DNA from: a virus
DNA length: 37,763 nucleotides
Virus record (IMG/VR): IMGVR_UViG_3300044646_000195
Coordinates: 1 to 37,763 of that record
Reading direction: 5' to 3' (one strand)
Both the position numbers and the translations under genes were made by a program. The notes beneath the pieces were generated by a model. The model was not told the DNA's origin. It worked only from the letters and a program-made list of their open reading frames with translations, and ran no database searches. Every line of letters starts with the position of its first letter. The stretch's first letter is position 1. Positions 20,452-27,615 of the stretch are shown here, in pieces.

Positions 20452-21165
20452 TTAGAAGTTGCCGGTGTAGATGTTAAAGCGCGGGCGGTTGACCATCAGC
20501 GCCGACGGCATTGACATCACGTCATCCGGGTTGTTGATGCGCTTGAGATTGCGCTTGCTGTACATCGCAATACGGCGCACTTGCGGAGAAGGCTCTACGC
20601 CAAACTCCGGTGCCAGCTCACAGGCAAGATTGTAACGAAATGCGCGCAGATAACCTGGCGGGAACGTTAGGTTGGTATCAAGCGCAGCAGGCTCAGTAAG
20701 CGGCTGCACCGAAACAAAATGGAACTCCAGCACCCGCGACGGCACCGGATAGAGATAAATCTCAATGTTCGGATAAGTCGGGTTGTACCACAAGATTTGC
20801 GGGTAAGTAGACGTTACCGTCTTAACCGCAATGTTGTTGTACTGCTGTTGGTTAATCATCTTAATGCCGTACGACACATTGGTCGAGGCATCGCGGAAAA
20901 ACGTCGAATCATCGAGCAGGATCGGTCGCTGCCCAACAAAGTCGCCAGTGGGGCCAAGCGTGCGAATACGCGTGCTAGGCGGCCAGTTAAATATCTGGTC
21001 AATCGTTGAGAATACGGATAGACGTTCCGTATTCCACGAATCAATCATCTGGTTAAGCGCTGTAAGGGCATCTTGCGAAGTCGCCGCCGAGGGAACCTCG
21101 CCCTCCGCCAGCATGCCGATCAAGCGCAGCGCACCGTTGATCTGGTCAGCAGCGGTGGTAGCCAT
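20452..21165 (-). CDS. P22 gp4-like tail accessory factor
   Basis: A 237-aa protein. N-terminal AADQINGALRLIGMLAEGEVPSAATSQDALTALNQMIDSWN is the characteristic helical start of gp4/tail-tubular-A-like adaptors that bind the portal ring. The rest is beta-rich with LEFHFVSVQPL and LTFPPGYLRAFRYNLACELAPEFG. It is longer than P22 gp4 (166 aa) but lies directly before gp10. It shows no lysozyme-type catalytic motif that I can identify. Confidence 0.82.
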   Translation of the reverse strand: MATTAADQINGALRLIGMLAEGEVPSAATSQDALTALNQMIDSWNTERLSVFSTIDQIFNWPPSTRIRTLGPTGDFVGQRPILLDDSTFFRDASTNVSYGIKMINQQQYNNIAVKTVTSTYPQILWYNPTYPNIEIYLYPVPSRVLEFHFVSVQPLTEPAALDTNLTFPPGYLRAFRYNLACELAPEFGVEPSPQVRRIAMYSKRNLKRINNPDDVMSMPSALMVNRPRFNIYTGNF

Positions 21166-21168
21166 CTT

Positions 21169-21369
21169 TTACTCCTTGCGCCGTCGCCGCGCCCTTAACG
21201 TGTTAGCAGAATTCTCCAGCGCCCCCGTTTCCGAGGACGCCGGAGATTCTGAGTCATCTGGGTCGTTTGGATCAAATTCCTCCCAACCCCATTCCATATC
21301 ATCTTTCGCTTCATGCGCGGAACAGGCGACCTTAGTGCCATGCTTGGGATGACGTAAATAAATAATCAT
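21169..21369 (-). CDS. Small acidic/basic-tailed structural-region protein
   Basis: A 66-aa protein: a short beta start (IIYLRHPKHGTKVACSAHEA), an acidic centre (WGWEEFDPNDPDDSESP) and a basic tail (LRARRRRKE). It is common-looking in podovirus genomes just upstream of gp4. ATG overlaps the previous stop (ATGA), and it ends 3 nt before gp4. Function unknown. Confidence 0.6.
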   Translation of the reverse strand: MIIYLRHPKHGTKVACSAHEAKDDMEWGWEEFDPNDPDDSESPASSETGALENSANTLRARRRRKE

Positions 21370-21539
21370 TCCTGCTTTGACTCCAAAGCTTCGCCTATTT
21401 CCGGCGCTTCAATACGATTCACCAACATTTTGTAAGCTGAGACAACCGCTTGGCATTGAGCAATGTACGTGTGCGACTTTGCAATTTCTTGCTCAAGCGA
21501 ATCAATCTCAACCAACAAAAACTCTTTGGTGATCTGCAT
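21366..21539 (-). CDS. 57-aa helical protein
   Basis: A short frame with ATG at 21539, one base before the end of the upstream gene (stop 21540-21542), and TGA inside an ATGA overlap with the next gene. It is one long amphipathic helix (EFLLVEIDSLEQEIAKSHTYIAQ), likely a coiled coil, with an acidic end. Tight packing at both ends supports it as real. No function recognised. Confidence 0.6.
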   Translation of the reverse strand: MQITKEFLLVEIDSLEQEIAKSHTYIAQCQAVVSAYKMLVNRIEAPEIGEALESKQE

Positions 21540-22160
21540 TTACACCACAGCCATCAGAAAGAACGTCGTGCCCGCATCCGTCACGCACGCAATCTTACGG
21601 TTCGGCGTGGCAGAAGTGCCACCCAGAACTGCAACCATCGCAGCGGGAAGGTTAAGCAGGTTCGTTACCGATCCTGAACCGCTGTTAGAAGCGCGGATAA
21701 ACGCCGCAGAACCCGGCAGGGTTACGCTGCTCGGGAAGTCCGAGTCAACGTTTACCGCCGCCAGCGTACCGCCCGGCGTCACGCCAGTGGCTACGCCAAG
21801 GGTCGCACGAATTGCGTTCGCAGCGCCCGAGATCGAACCACCAGAGTTAACCGACAAGCTAATATGCGCGCCGTTCGTCGTCTGGCCTGCACCCTGCGCA
21901 GCCGCCACAGTCGAAAACGCACGGAGGGTTTCTCCAGCGCCAGCGCCCGTGAAGTTCACGCGAGAGTAGATGCCACGCACATCGCCCGAAGCATGGGAAG
22001 CAGTCACATAAAACTGATTCACACTGCCCGAGGACGACTGTGCAATCGGCGACGAAGACGCGCCAGAGGACACGCCACCGGAGGTGACGCGGCCCGTAAC
22101 GCTAACGCTTTCAAATTCCGGGTCAGCGAAAGCAACACCAATTGCCTTTGTATTCGGCAT
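21540..22160 (-). CDS. Decoration-like or structural protein, beta-rich
   Basis: A 206-aa, low-charge protein rich in Ser, Gly, Ala and Thr, beta in character (SVNQFYVTASHASGDVRGIYSRVNF, AAFIRASNSGSGSVTNLLNL). It lies two genes after the coat protein, where decoration or head-fibre proteins are usual. The absence of Lys is notable and fits an exposed virion surface. Function is inferred from place and composition only. Confidence 0.55.
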   Translation of the reverse strand: MPNTKAIGVAFADPEFESVSVTGRVTSGGVSSGASSSPIAQSSSGSVNQFYVTASHASGDVRGIYSRVNFTGAGAGETLRAFSTVAAAQGAGQTTNGAHISLSVNSGGSISGAANAIRATLGVATGVTPGGTLAAVNVDSDFPSSVTLPGSAAFIRASNSGSGSVTNLLNLPAAMVAVLGGTSATPNRKIACVTDAGTTFFLMAVV

Positions 22161-22180
22161 AGTCAGTACCTCTTAGAGAT

Positions 22181-22208
22181 GCCCCCGACGAGTCTCCCCG
22201 CCGGGGGC
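22181..22208 (-). other. GC-rich hairpin between capsid-region genes
   Basis: Perfect 7-bp arms GCCCCCG (22181-22187) and CGGGGGC (22202-22208) with a 14-nt loop. It lies after the stop of the 135-aa gene and before the next start. No T-run follows, so it is more likely an RNA-processing, stability or partial attenuation element than a full terminator. Confidence 0.5.
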
Positions 22209-22215
22209 GTTGCTA

Positions 22216-22623
22216 TTAGCCGAGACGGTAGGCCGTCCAAGCCGCATCGCCAGACTTACGGGCGCGGAAATGAGCCGACGTACCGTCAGCCACCACCGCA
22301 GAACCCACAACCGTCCAGCCCGTGCCCGAGAACGTAATGTCGTTGCCCGAGTCGTCGCCGAGGTTGATGCAGTAGAAATCGAACGTGCTACCAACTTTGG
22401 CGCTCGAAATCTCGTCATCAACGTCAGCCGCCGCAGCCAACGAATACGTACCCGCGCTGGAGCCACCCGGATCAACGGTAAACACACCCTTTTCAAGGTC
22501 TGCAACCGCAATCGTGCCGGACGCGCCCGCATAGGCCGTCACCGTTCCAAGAACACCAAGCGTGGCTTCGGCAAGGTTGCCGTCGCCTACTTGATAACCA
22601 CCAGTACCATTAGGAATTGCCAT
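22216..22623 (-). CDS. Probable head decoration protein
   Basis: A 135-aa protein directly after the coat gene. Beta-rich and acidic, with SGTIAVADLEKGVFTVDPGGSSAGTYSLAAAADVDDEI and FDFYCINLGDDSGNDITFSGTGWTVVGS; it ends AWTAYRLG. Such short beta proteins after the coat gene are usually capsid-stabilising. No family was confirmed. It is followed by a GC-rich hairpin, perhaps setting expression relative to downstream genes. Confidence 0.6.
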   Translation of the reverse strand: MAIPNGTGGYQVGDGNLAEATLGVLGTVTAYAGASGTIAVADLEKGVFTVDPGGSSAGTYSLAAAADVDDEISSAKVGSTFDFYCINLGDDSGNDITFSGTGWTVVGSAVVADGTSAHFRARKSGDAAWTAYRLG

Positions 22624-22650
22624 GATTAGTTACTCCTGTGAATTTAAAAA

Positions 22651-23856
22651 TTAGCCCCAGAGGCGAACGGCCATCTGCGGACGGATCACCGAGTAGCCAT
22701 ACAGCACGTCGATACGGCACGGCATACGGTCGTTGTTGATGTCGTACTGACGGACAACGCGCATGCTAATGCCGTTGTGGACCTGACGCGAAGCCATGTC
22801 AACGCCCTGCGGCATGAGCAAGTCAGCCGTGGCGAAGGCAATCGCATCGCGGTGGTACACAAGGTTCTGCGGATACTGGGTCGAAGCGCCGCCAAGGAAC
22901 GTCACAGCAGCGCTGTTCTGCGGGAACGAATCCACAGTCGCCAGAGCATGCGAGGCCGTGTAGATGGCCGGGCTGATCTTGACGTTGGTGAACGCGCTGG
23001 CCGCTGCGGTGATGTCTTCCGTCACCACAAACTGCTGGAGCGAACCAGTGGACTCGCGGGTCTGCGGGTTCACGGAGTACACATTTGCAATCGTGAACAC
23101 GTCGCCCTTCTTGAGCGTGTTGCCAGTCGTTCCGTTGAACGAAATGGTCGTCGCGCCCTGAGTGGAAACGGTGCCGTTGACCGTGATCGTGCCCGTGCGG
23201 CTGCCGGTCGTGAACTGCTTGATCGACTGGGACATGTTGAGTTCGTTGAACCCAAGGATGCCTTCGCCGAACATGCCATTCTTAAACTGCGCCGAGATGG
23301 TGCTGACCGGGTTGAAAAGACCCTTCATGCCCTCAATGAGCGCAGCGTTCGCAGCCGGGTTGACGGTCACGTAGCGCGGCGACATCACAGCAGCGGCTTC
23401 GTTGAGCTTCTGCTGGGCCGACAGCAGCACCTGAGTCGTGGCCGGGGTCGTGCCCGGGGTGCCAACCGACTGATAGATGCTGTTGAAGGAGTTGGCAACG
23501 TCCGCGTCAATGCTGGCGGCAAGCTGCGAAATACGCGGCTTGAGCACACGCTCGGCGAAGTCGTCCAACTGCATGGTCATTTCGGCAGTCGTAAAGTTGA
23601 CGCCAATGTGCTTCTGGTTGGCGACGGTGAGCGTGGTGAACTGCTCGTTGTCGTCCTGAACCTGAAGGGCGGCGCCATCGGTCACAAGAGCGCGGTCCGG
23701 CAGACGGATACGCAGCGTGGTGCCAATCTTGGCGCCTTCAACGGCGTAGCTGTTGTCGTACTGGCGGTTGACGTTGCGGGTGAGCACGAGGTTGTTCTCA
23801 AGGATTTCGAGAGCCTTTCTCGTGATCATGTCGATCGTAAGAAGTGTATTAGCCAC
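22651..23856 (-). CDS. Major capsid protein (P22 coat type)
   Basis: A 401-aa HK97-fold coat protein. The N-terminus (LLTIDMITRKALEILENNLVLTRNVNRQYDNSY) and the following block (GAKIGTTLRIRLPDR, QKHIGVNFTTAEMTMQLDDFAERVLKPRISQLAASIDADV) are characteristic of P22-like coat proteins. The length is close to P22 gp5 (430). It starts 21 nt after the scaffold gene, the standard order. A GTG/ATG choice is not an issue; ATG 23856 begins the conserved start. Confidence 0.92.
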   Translation of the reverse strand: MANTLLTIDMITRKALEILENNLVLTRNVNRQYDNSYAVEGAKIGTTLRIRLPDRALVTDGAALQVQDDNEQFTTLTVANQKHIGVNFTTAEMTMQLDDFAERVLKPRISQLAASIDADVANSFNSIYQSVGTPGTTPATTQVLLSAQQKLNEAAAVMSPRYVTVNPAANAALIEGMKGLFNPVSTISAQFKNGMFGEGILGFNELNMSQSIKQFTTGSRTGTITVNGTVSTQGATTISFNGTTGNTLKKGDVFTIANVYSVNPQTRESTGSLQQFVVTEDITAAASAFTNVKISPAIYTASHALATVDSFPQNSAAVTFLGGASTQYPQNLVYHRDAIAFATADLLMPQGVDMASRQVHNGISMRVVRQYDINNDRMPCRIDVLYGYSVIRPQMAVRLWG

Positions 23857-23877
23857 TGAAATTACTCCAATAAAGTG

Positions 23878-24669
23878 TTAACGACGTTGCTGCGCTTCCC
23901 ATTGACGAATCTGGCGTCGGCGTTCTGCTTCGATCCATTCCGACGTGCTCATGCTCTGAACGGAGCGAGGGTCGGTCGTTTCGTAGCCGCCGGTGCCCGA
24001 TCCCTTAGCCGTTACCGGCTTGATGGGAGGCGGAGCGCTGGTTGACTTTTTAATCGGCGGATTGTCGGCCAATTTGACCTCAATCTTACCGATTTCCTTA
24101 GCCTGCAAGTACGGCGATAGGCGGGAAATACGTTCAGCCTCTTTCGGGTTGGACCCAAGGTAATAAGCTAGGTCCGGCCCCACATCTGATGCCTGAATCG
24201 TCTGAGCCATCACGGTCGTAATAGGTAACTTCGGGTTGTAGGCGACTTGCTCAAAGTCGTCGTACTTGTCCCGAGCCATCTCTTCGCGCTCGTGATACTG
24301 GTTCAAAAGCTCAAACTGCTGGCGCTCGGCTTCCCGCTTGGCAAGCAACTCTTCCGCTTTACGGACGGCCAAAGCCTCCGCGTAAGCGTCAGGGTCCGCT
24401 TCCCGATCAGGTAACTCCGCAGGCGTGAAAGCTGAATCAGCTACCTTTGCCTTCAGCGTTTGATCTCTTTCCCACTTGCGACGTTCCTTCGCAAGCCTTT
24501 TGCCTACTACCGCGTCTAGTTCCTCTTGGGTAAAGACTTTGGTTGCAGGCTTCTCTTCCGGCTTTCCGGCCTCTTCGGCCATTACTTCGGATTCGAGGGC
24601 TGCCGTCGCCTCCGGTTCCGGCGCGGGGTTAGCCGCTACCACTTCAGGGAGTGTATTTTCGTCTGCCAT
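23878..24669 (-). CDS. Capsid scaffolding protein
   Basis: A 263-aa, highly charged, helical protein. It has an acidic, Pro/Ala-rich start (VVAANPAPEPEATAALESE), a coiled coil (VVGKRLAKERRKWERDQTLKAKV; RKAEELLAKREAERQQFELLNQYHER), a flexible Pro/Lys segment, and a basic helical C-terminus (SEWIEAERRRQIRQWEAQQRR) of the kind that binds coat protein. Its place immediately before the coat gene fits. It follows the strongest sigma70-like promoter in the late region. Confidence 0.85.
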   Translation of the reverse strand: MADENTLPEVVAANPAPEPEATAALESEVMAEEAGKPEEKPATKVFTQEELDAVVGKRLAKERRKWERDQTLKAKVADSAFTPAELPDREADPDAYAEALAVRKAEELLAKREAERQQFELLNQYHEREEMARDKYDDFEQVAYNPKLPITTVMAQTIQASDVGPDLAYYLGSNPKEAERISRLSPYLQAKEIGKIEVKLADNPPIKKSTSAPPPIKPVTAKGSGTGGYETTDPRSVQSMSTSEWIEAERRRQIRQWEAQQRR

Positions 24670-24687
24670 TTCAGTTCCTTACGGAGC

Positions 24688-24704
24688 CTGGTGAACCGCA
24701 CCAG
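24688..24704 (-). other. Leader hairpin before scaffold gene
   Basis: Perfect inverted repeat CTGGTG-AACCG-CACCAG (6-bp arms, 5-nt loop) lies between the internal promoter and the scaffold ribosome site (AAGGA). It would fold at the 5' end of the mRNA starting near 24707 and could protect it. Confidence 0.45.
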
Positions 24705-24713
24705 TACGGTATG

Positions 24714-24741
24714 AATATAGTATGTAGCAAAAAAACGTCAA
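24714..24741 (-). promoter_or_regulatory. Internal promoter for scaffold and coat genes
   Basis: On the minus strand: TTGACG (24741-24736), 16-bp spacer, TATATT (24719-24714), each 5/6 to sigma70. It fills the 83-nt gap between the tailspike block and the scaffold gene, an otherwise unusually wide gap for this operon. Confidence 0.65.
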
Positions 24742-24752
24742 GAGTTATTTGT

Positions 24753-27284
24753 TTACGCCTTAATTACTTTTCCGGTTAACGTCCCGCTCGCCAAGTCAAT
24801 TGCACCGCCAGTTTCGTTTTGGAATCTTACGGTTGGCGTATTCGCAGCTGACACATATCCGGTTAATGTAATTCCTTGCAAATCTTGAGAAAACGTCGGT
24901 AAAACAATATCGCCAATCGACACTCCGCTGGTTGCGTTCATGTTTTGGGTAGCCCCATCGCCATCCACCAGATTTGGCGGGTCATACGTAGAGGCTTGAA
25001 TCTCCCATTCCGATCCTCTCATATACCCAGTCACTGAGTTACGGCTTACCGGCAAGTTTCTGGCATCAACATTTCGCGCAACATAAGCGGTCGTAACATC
25101 GTTAAGTGTCACGGATTTATCAACCGCATATGCGTTCGCAGTGGTAATGGTTGTGGTTGCGCCACTCGGAGATGCCGTAATGGTTTCTCCGATGACGAAT
25201 GGGCCGCCTGTCAATGAAGCGCCAATACCTAGCCTTTTTGATGCAACAACAATTTGGTTTATTACGCCTGTCGCGCCGCTAGTCCCGCCGGTGATGGTGT
25301 CTCCCAGCGCAAACCCAGAAACGCTATTAACAACAATGAACTGATAAAAGTTTGCGCTGAAGTTATCTTTTAAAACGCCATAGCTAGCGTTGTAAAGTGC
25401 CGCTCCAGTATCCGTCAATGACGAACTGGTTGGGGTGCTAAGGCAATTAATAATCGTATTGTTAGAAATTTCAGAATATTTGGTTCTGATGCTGGTAATT
25501 GCTTGGTTGCCAGTTATGATCCCAAATCCCAAGAAATCCGTCACCGTATTTCCAGTAACTCTCACGCTATTTGAGATGTTTGTAAAAAACATTGCGGTTG
25601 TTGACCCAAAACTTAGGTCGTTGTTGGTAACAACAACATCGTCAGCGATAGCGGTAGTTAACGTCGCTCCGCTATCAAACAACGAAATCCCGCCGCAATT
25701 TCCGGTGTTTCCAGAAATAGAAATGTTTTGAAACGGCAGCGCAGCGCTAGCTGTCTTTCTTACCAGTACCGAATTAGGAATTCTTACGCTGCTTATCGAC
25801 GCAAAAGTATTGTTTTGGATGTCAATGCTAATGCGATCTGAAATTGTAGTGTTGCTTATCAACAGTATTGCGTCATTTCCGTTGTTGGTTGTTCCCTGCC
25901 ACGTAAATGAATTATTTTTAATGGTTGTAGTCCCGCCAACAACCATTGTTCCATTGACATAAGCAAAATATACAAACAACGGAAAGTTTGAACTAGCGTT
26001 CGGATTGTTGTTCCAAACGGTATTTCCTTCGATGTTTATTGTCGCGCCTCGAAGGCTTGTGCAATAGATCGGCACCCTTTGGGTGGGGTCCGCTCCTTTA
26101 AAAATATTGTTTTTAACGGAAATAAAATTTCCGCCAACCGTGATTCCTGAATTAATTACGCAGTTGTAATATCCGCTATATTCGGAGTTTTCGTGGAAAT
26201 CTGCCGCTCCAATTGAGCCGCTTGTGTTAAGCGAAGCCCCATCAATTACGATGTATCGATTAGTTACGCTTCCAAGAAAATCGCCGCCGCCAACGGTGAT
26301 TGAATGGCGTGCCGCAGCAAAGTATCCGCCAACAACATTAATGTTTTGGCTGTTTCCGATTGAAAGTCCGTAATCTCCGCCAAACGACGCCGCAAAATCT
26401 TCTTCTGTACTGCATCCCCTGAGCTGCACATTGAAGCATTGAGATACGTAAATTTGAGAATATGAACAATTCCATACCCTTACGTTCTCAAAACAGCTAT
26501 CAACCGCTTTATCGAGCTTTATCCCAAAAATTGGGTTTGCAATGTCTTTCAAGCCCTTCAGTGTAAAATTACGCAACGAACAACTACTTGGATTGTCAAG
26601 GCGATAAATGTTTACTGCGGACGTGGTATAGCTATCAGCTAACCCGCCTTGCAAGTTAACAGTACTGCTAGAAACTGACGCAACTCTAGCCCACTCTCCA
26701 GCCCGATATTCTGGATTTACTGGGCACCAAGACCCATTCGTCGGGTTATAAATAAGAATAATATCGTTGACGTTAAGAGTCGGCGCGCCTGTTAAAACTA
26801 TTGATCTACTTCCGATGGTCGCGTTTGACCCCAAACCTTGAATTTGCGTCAAAGTTCCTGGCGCAGAAACAATGTGTGTTCCGCCAGTTAATGCGGAATA
26901 AGTAGTAGTACTTCCGTCAAATATCGTTGCGCCGATCCCATCTCCTTCTAAACTGACGTTAGTAGGAATCGTCAGGGTTGAAAGAATTTTATACGTACCG
27001 GCAGGCGCATATACGCGCTTTGCGCCACTATTGAGGGCAGCTTGAATTGCTGAGGTATCGTCAACAACACCATTTCCAACCGCGCCAAAATCTTTAACGC
27101 TAACTATATCTCTTAGCTTATCCTGTATTGTTCGCGTTGTTGCACCTGCGCCTGACGCTACATATCCCAAGCTGCTTACTGCGGCTTTTTTTGTAATGCC
27201 ATTTTGAACAACGGGCATTACGTCCGCCGGCGACCCAGGGGACGTTGCCGGTGGAAGTTGGGAAATTTTTATCAGCGTCATCAT
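24753..27284 (-). CDS. Tailspike 2, right-handed beta-helix
   Basis: An 843-aa receptor-binding protein. Residues 1-75 are a virion anchor nearly parallel to that of the other tailspike (LIKISQLPPATSPGSPADVMPVVQNGITKKAAV, GATTRTIQDKLRD). SVKDFGAVGNGVVDDTSAIQAAL (about 80-103) is the pectate-lyase/beta-helix entry motif. A long series of N-rich rungs follows (ISIDIQNNTFASISS, VVTNNDLSFG, VRVTGNTVTDF). The C-terminal part is a separate beta domain. The gene is AT-richer than its neighbours, suggesting acquisition. It probably binds or cleaves surface polysaccharide. Confidence 0.85.
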   Translation of the reverse strand: MMTLIKISQLPPATSPGSPADVMPVVQNGITKKAAVSSLGYVASGAGATTRTIQDKLRDIVSVKDFGAVGNGVVDDTSAIQAALNSGAKRVYAPAGTYKILSTLTIPTNVSLEGDGIGATIFDGSTTTYSALTGGTHIVSAPGTLTQIQGLGSNATIGSRSIVLTGAPTLNVNDIILIYNPTNGSWCPVNPEYRAGEWARVASVSSSTVNLQGGLADSYTTSAVNIYRLDNPSSCSLRNFTLKGLKDIANPIFGIKLDKAVDSCFENVRVWNCSYSQIYVSQCFNVQLRGCSTEEDFAASFGGDYGLSIGNSQNINVVGGYFAAARHSITVGGGDFLGSVTNRYIVIDGASLNTSGSIGAADFHENSEYSGYYNCVINSGITVGGNFISVKNNIFKGADPTQRVPIYCTSLRGATINIEGNTVWNNNPNASSNFPLFVYFAYVNGTMVVGGTTTIKNNSFTWQGTTNNGNDAILLISNTTISDRISIDIQNNTFASISSVRIPNSVLVRKTASAALPFQNISISGNTGNCGGISLFDSGATLTTAIADDVVVTNNDLSFGSTTAMFFTNISNSVRVTGNTVTDFLGFGIITGNQAITSIRTKYSEISNNTIINCLSTPTSSSLTDTGAALYNASYGVLKDNFSANFYQFIVVNSVSGFALGDTITGGTSGATGVINQIVVASKRLGIGASLTGGPFVIGETITASPSGATTTITTANAYAVDKSVTLNDVTTAYVARNVDARNLPVSRNSVTGYMRGSEWEIQASTYDPPNLVDGDGATQNMNATSGVSIGDIVLPTFSQDLQGITLTGYVSAANTPTVRFQNETGGAIDLASGTLTGKVIKA

Positions 27285-27309
27285 TCGCTCCGCTAAACGG
27301 CTATCTAAA

Positions 27310-27615
27310 TCAAACGTAATAGCTGATGTTTAACTTTGCAGACGCCGATTGCTCAATAAACCTAATGTTCTGAAGATTGCCGTCGTACTGCAACGGAACG
27401 CCCACGGCGAGCGGCATGCCAACCGATGCGGTCGGGTTGGTGCCGTCATCGCGCCATCGAACCGGAGCGCCTTCCGCAACAATTAGCGCAAATACCGGCT
27501 GAACTTTTAGCCCGTTAGGCGTAACCGTCGGAACGGTTAATCCCGTCGCCGAGTTAAGGGAAGTAATTTGCTGGTAGCCGAAACATACGGTTACGGCCTT
27601 GAGAGAGCTAGCCAT
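27310..27615 (-). CDS. Small structural protein, unknown
   Basis: A 101-aa beta-rich protein (KVQPVFALIVAEGAPVRWRDDGTNPTASVGMPLAVGVPLQYDG; FIEQSASAKLNISYYV). VRWRDDGT...GMPL is a pattern I associate with small phage virion proteins near tail genes, without known function. It shares one base with the previous stop (TAATG) and lies 25 nt before the second tailspike. Confidence 0.6.
   Translation of the reverse strand: MASSLKAVTVCFGYQQITSLNSATGLTVPTVTPNGLKVQPVFALIVAEGAPVRWRDDGTNPTASVGMPLAVGVPLQYDGNLQNIRFIEQSASAKLNISYYV

Noticed and set aside
22777-23859. 360-codon open frame on the plus strand opposite the coat gene
   Set aside because: It is the exact antisense of the major capsid gene; its translation is Arg/His/Val-rich as expected of a shadow frame and it breaks the operon direction.
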